From: Fidelibacterota bacterium
GTDB lineage: Bacteria > Fidelibacterota > Marinisomatia > SCGC-AAA003-L08 > TS1B11
Assembly: GCA_020354025.1 (NCBI GenBank)
Contig: CP070638.1
Coordinates: forward strand, 3,197,526 to 3,261,525
Direction of reading: 5' to 3'
DNA: 64,000 nucleotides
The translations under genes were made by a program, and so were the position numbers. Below are positions 62,820 to 64,000 of the stretch, piece after piece. Within the stretch, counting starts at the first letter, position 1. Each line of letters starts with the position of its first letter. The notes beneath the pieces are model-generated. The model saw nothing but the letters and a program-made list of their open reading frames with translations, did not search any database and was not told the origin of the DNA.

Positions 62820-63224
62820 TTACTGCAGGGTATGGCCGCTTGCCCGCAAGGCCTGTTTTGCTTTTTCCAGGTCATCCTCTTTCACCAGGATGTAGTCAGT
62901 GTTGTATGTGGATATGGCGAGGATACTCACACCCGCTTCAGCCAAAGGAGTTGCAAGAGAAGCCAGTACGCCGGTGAGATCGAAGTCCAGTGGTCCCTGC
63001 ACCTTCAGGCCGCGCCTGCCGGTTTCGGCCTGCCAACCGGGAGGTACACTCTCTTCCGGCAGGACGATGGAGAGCTCCTCTGTGGTGCGAGTAACTGACC
63101 AGAACTTGGCTTGGGGCGGGCACTCAGGGATGGCGGCATCCGGTGGGAGGCGGCAGATAGCCAGCCGCTCCGGCAGGATGGTAAGGGAGAGGTCTGTTAC
63201 GGTCTTATCAGTATCGGTCTCCAC
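62820..63224 (-). CDS. ACT-domain protein
   Basis: A 134-residue protein with two ACT-like halves. The C-terminal AEAGVSILAISTYNTDYILVKEDDLEKAKQALRASGH is a typical ACT domain of the COG3603 kind, thought to bind an amino acid. The GTG start is uncertain; no ribosome site is seen. It lies between hypF and the aldolase and is likely to be unconnected with hydrogenase maturation. Confidence 0.7.
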   Translation of the reverse strand: METDTDKTVTDLSLTILPERLAICRLPPDAAIPECPPQAKFWSVTRTTEELSIVLPEESVPPGWQAETGRRGLKVQGPLDFDLTGVLASLATPLAEAGVSILAISTYNTDYILVKEDDLEKAKQALRASGHTLQ

Positions 63225-63274
63225 GTACTGGATACTATCACTCTCTCTGGCTACTTACCGGGCCGCAAACCAGC

Positions 63275-64000
63275 CTACGCCGCTCCCTCCATCTCCGGGG
63301 TGTATTTCCCGTAGCGTGCGGCGCCGTTAAGTTTGGCCCGGTGGTAGTAGGCTTTCTGGGCAGCGGGGACGTTGGCCACCTCGCCTTTCCAGGCTTTGAG
63401 TACCGGTTCCTGCAGCGCCCGGCCGTAGGAGAAGCTCAGCTCCCAGGGCAAATCATCGTACATGGCGTTCATGGCGTTCAAGTTCACAGTAGCTTCTTCA
63501 GGACTCTGTCCACCGGAGAGGAAGACGATACCCGGCACGGCCGCGGGAACCGTGCGCCGGAAGCAGCGAACGGTAGCCTCGGCGATCTCTTCCGCGCTCG
63601 CCTGCCGGGGACAGCCCTTGCCGGAGATCACCATGTTAGGCTTCAGCACTGTCCCTTCCAGCACCACGCGGTGCTCATGAAGGGCAAAGAACAGGCGCTC
63701 CAGCGTTGTAGTTGTGACCTCTTCGCAGCGCTCGATGGTATGGTCGCCGTCCATCAGTACTTCAGGCTCGACAATAGGTACCAGGCCTGTTTCCTGGCAG
63801 AGGGCGGCGTAGCGCGCGAGGGCGTGGGCGTTGGCATCGAGGCAGAAAGAGGTGGGGATGCCGTCACCGATGGTAATTACAGCCCGCCACTTGGCGAACT
63901 GGGCCCCCAGGTCGTGGTATTCCTCCAGGCGTTCGCGCAGCCCGTCCAGCCCCTCAGTCACTAACTCACCTGGGAAACCGGCCAGCGGCTTGGCCCCCTT
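63275..64000 (-). CDS. Fructose-bisphosphate aldolase, class I, 5' end cut off
   Basis: Splits fructose-1,6-bisphosphate in glycolysis or joins trioses in gluconeogenesis. The frame is open through the right edge, with KGAKPLAGFPGELVTEGLDGL at the last visible bases, so the start is outside the window. The GTG at 63961 is internal. Motifs KWRAVI, PIVEPEVLMDGDH, LKPNMVISG (Schiff-base lysine) and FLSGGQSPEEAT are those of the eukaryote-type class I enzyme. Confidence 0.93.
   Translation of the reverse strand, partial: KGAKPLAGFPGELVTEGLDGLRERLEEYHDLGAQFAKWRAVITIGDGIPTSFCLDANAHALARYAALCQETGLVPIVEPEVLMDGDHTIERCEEVTTTTLERLFFALHEHRVVLEGTVLKPNMVISGKGCPRQASAEEIAEATVRCFRRTVPAAVPGIVFLSGGQSPEEATVNLNAMNAMYDDLPWELSFSYGRALQEPVLKAWKGEVANVPAAQKAYYHRAKLNGAARYGKYTPEMEGAA

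Noticed and set aside
1-64000. tRNA, rRNA or riboswitch genes
   Set aside because: I looked for T-loop and other conserved RNA patterns in the gaps and saw nothing convincing; without a covariance search this is not proof of absence.

Overview
The window looks like a chromosome segment of a Gram-negative, largely anaerobic carbohydrate degrader of the FCB group or a neighbouring candidate phylum (Calditrichota, KSB1 or Marinimicrobia-like). The signs are a TonB-dependent receptor, a secreted protein ending in the NFPNPFNPST-type C-terminal sorting domain, two DUF5916 outer-membrane proteins, a TRAP transporter, and oxygen-sensitive ferredoxin enzymes. This placement is inference; there is no rRNA or tRNA in the window. 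Coding density is high and most DNA is GC-rich, except an AT-rich stretch at 36.6-39.7 kb.

1-6.3 kb: outer-membrane and secreted proteins (TonB receptor cut by the left edge, beta-helix protein with sorting domain, small beta-barrel, TolB-like lipoprotein). 6.4-26.8 kb: a pectin/hexuronate utilisation locus, all on the plus strand except one HAD gene. It has a GH28 enzyme, KduD, a three-part TRAP transporter, a large lipoprotein of unknown catalytic role, UxaE, an SDR-type mannonate oxidoreductase, KDPG aldolase, uronate isomerase, a Gfo/Idh oxidoreductase, two HAD hydrolases, 6-phosphogluconate dehydrogenase, a LarA-family nickel racemase/epimerase homologue and KDG kinase. These would take galacturonate through tagaturonate, fructuronate and mannonate to KDG, KDPG, pyruvate and glyceraldehyde-3-phosphate. 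Mannonate dehydratase is not present, and the LarA homologue next to gnd suggests a possible mannonate/gluconate branch.

27.0-35.3 kb: two DUF5916 outer-membrane proteins, an NhaC antiporter and an M14 carboxypeptidase. 35.3-36.6 kb: a gene-free repeat region whose parts recur inverted at 55.7-56.0 kb. 36.6-39.7 kb: an AT-rich pair, a patatin-like phospholipase and a membrane-bound STAND-like P-loop NTPase, a candidate defence module. 40.2-41.1 kb: an MsrB-MsrA fusion.

41.3-50.6 kb: an eight-gene minus-strand operon joining a four-subunit 2-oxoacid:ferredoxin oxidoreductase to a GltD-like/MvhD flavoprotein, an HdrC-HdrB fusion, and an HdrA-MvhD fusion. HdrA is interrupted by an in-frame TGA exactly at a conserved cysteine and is followed by a SECIS-like hairpin, so it is read here as one selenoprotein. 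A 50-residue zinc-ribbon gene closes the operon.

51.3-55.6 kb: a duplicated secreted-protein/DUF350 unit with one decayed copy, DoxX, a nucleotide pyrophosphatase/phosphodiesterase-like lipoprotein and a ZIP metal transporter. 56.0-62.7 kb: a complete hypFABCDE set with a nickel transporter, but no hydrogenase structural genes. 62.8-64 kb: an ACT-domain protein and a class I fructose-bisphosphate aldolase cut by the right edge.
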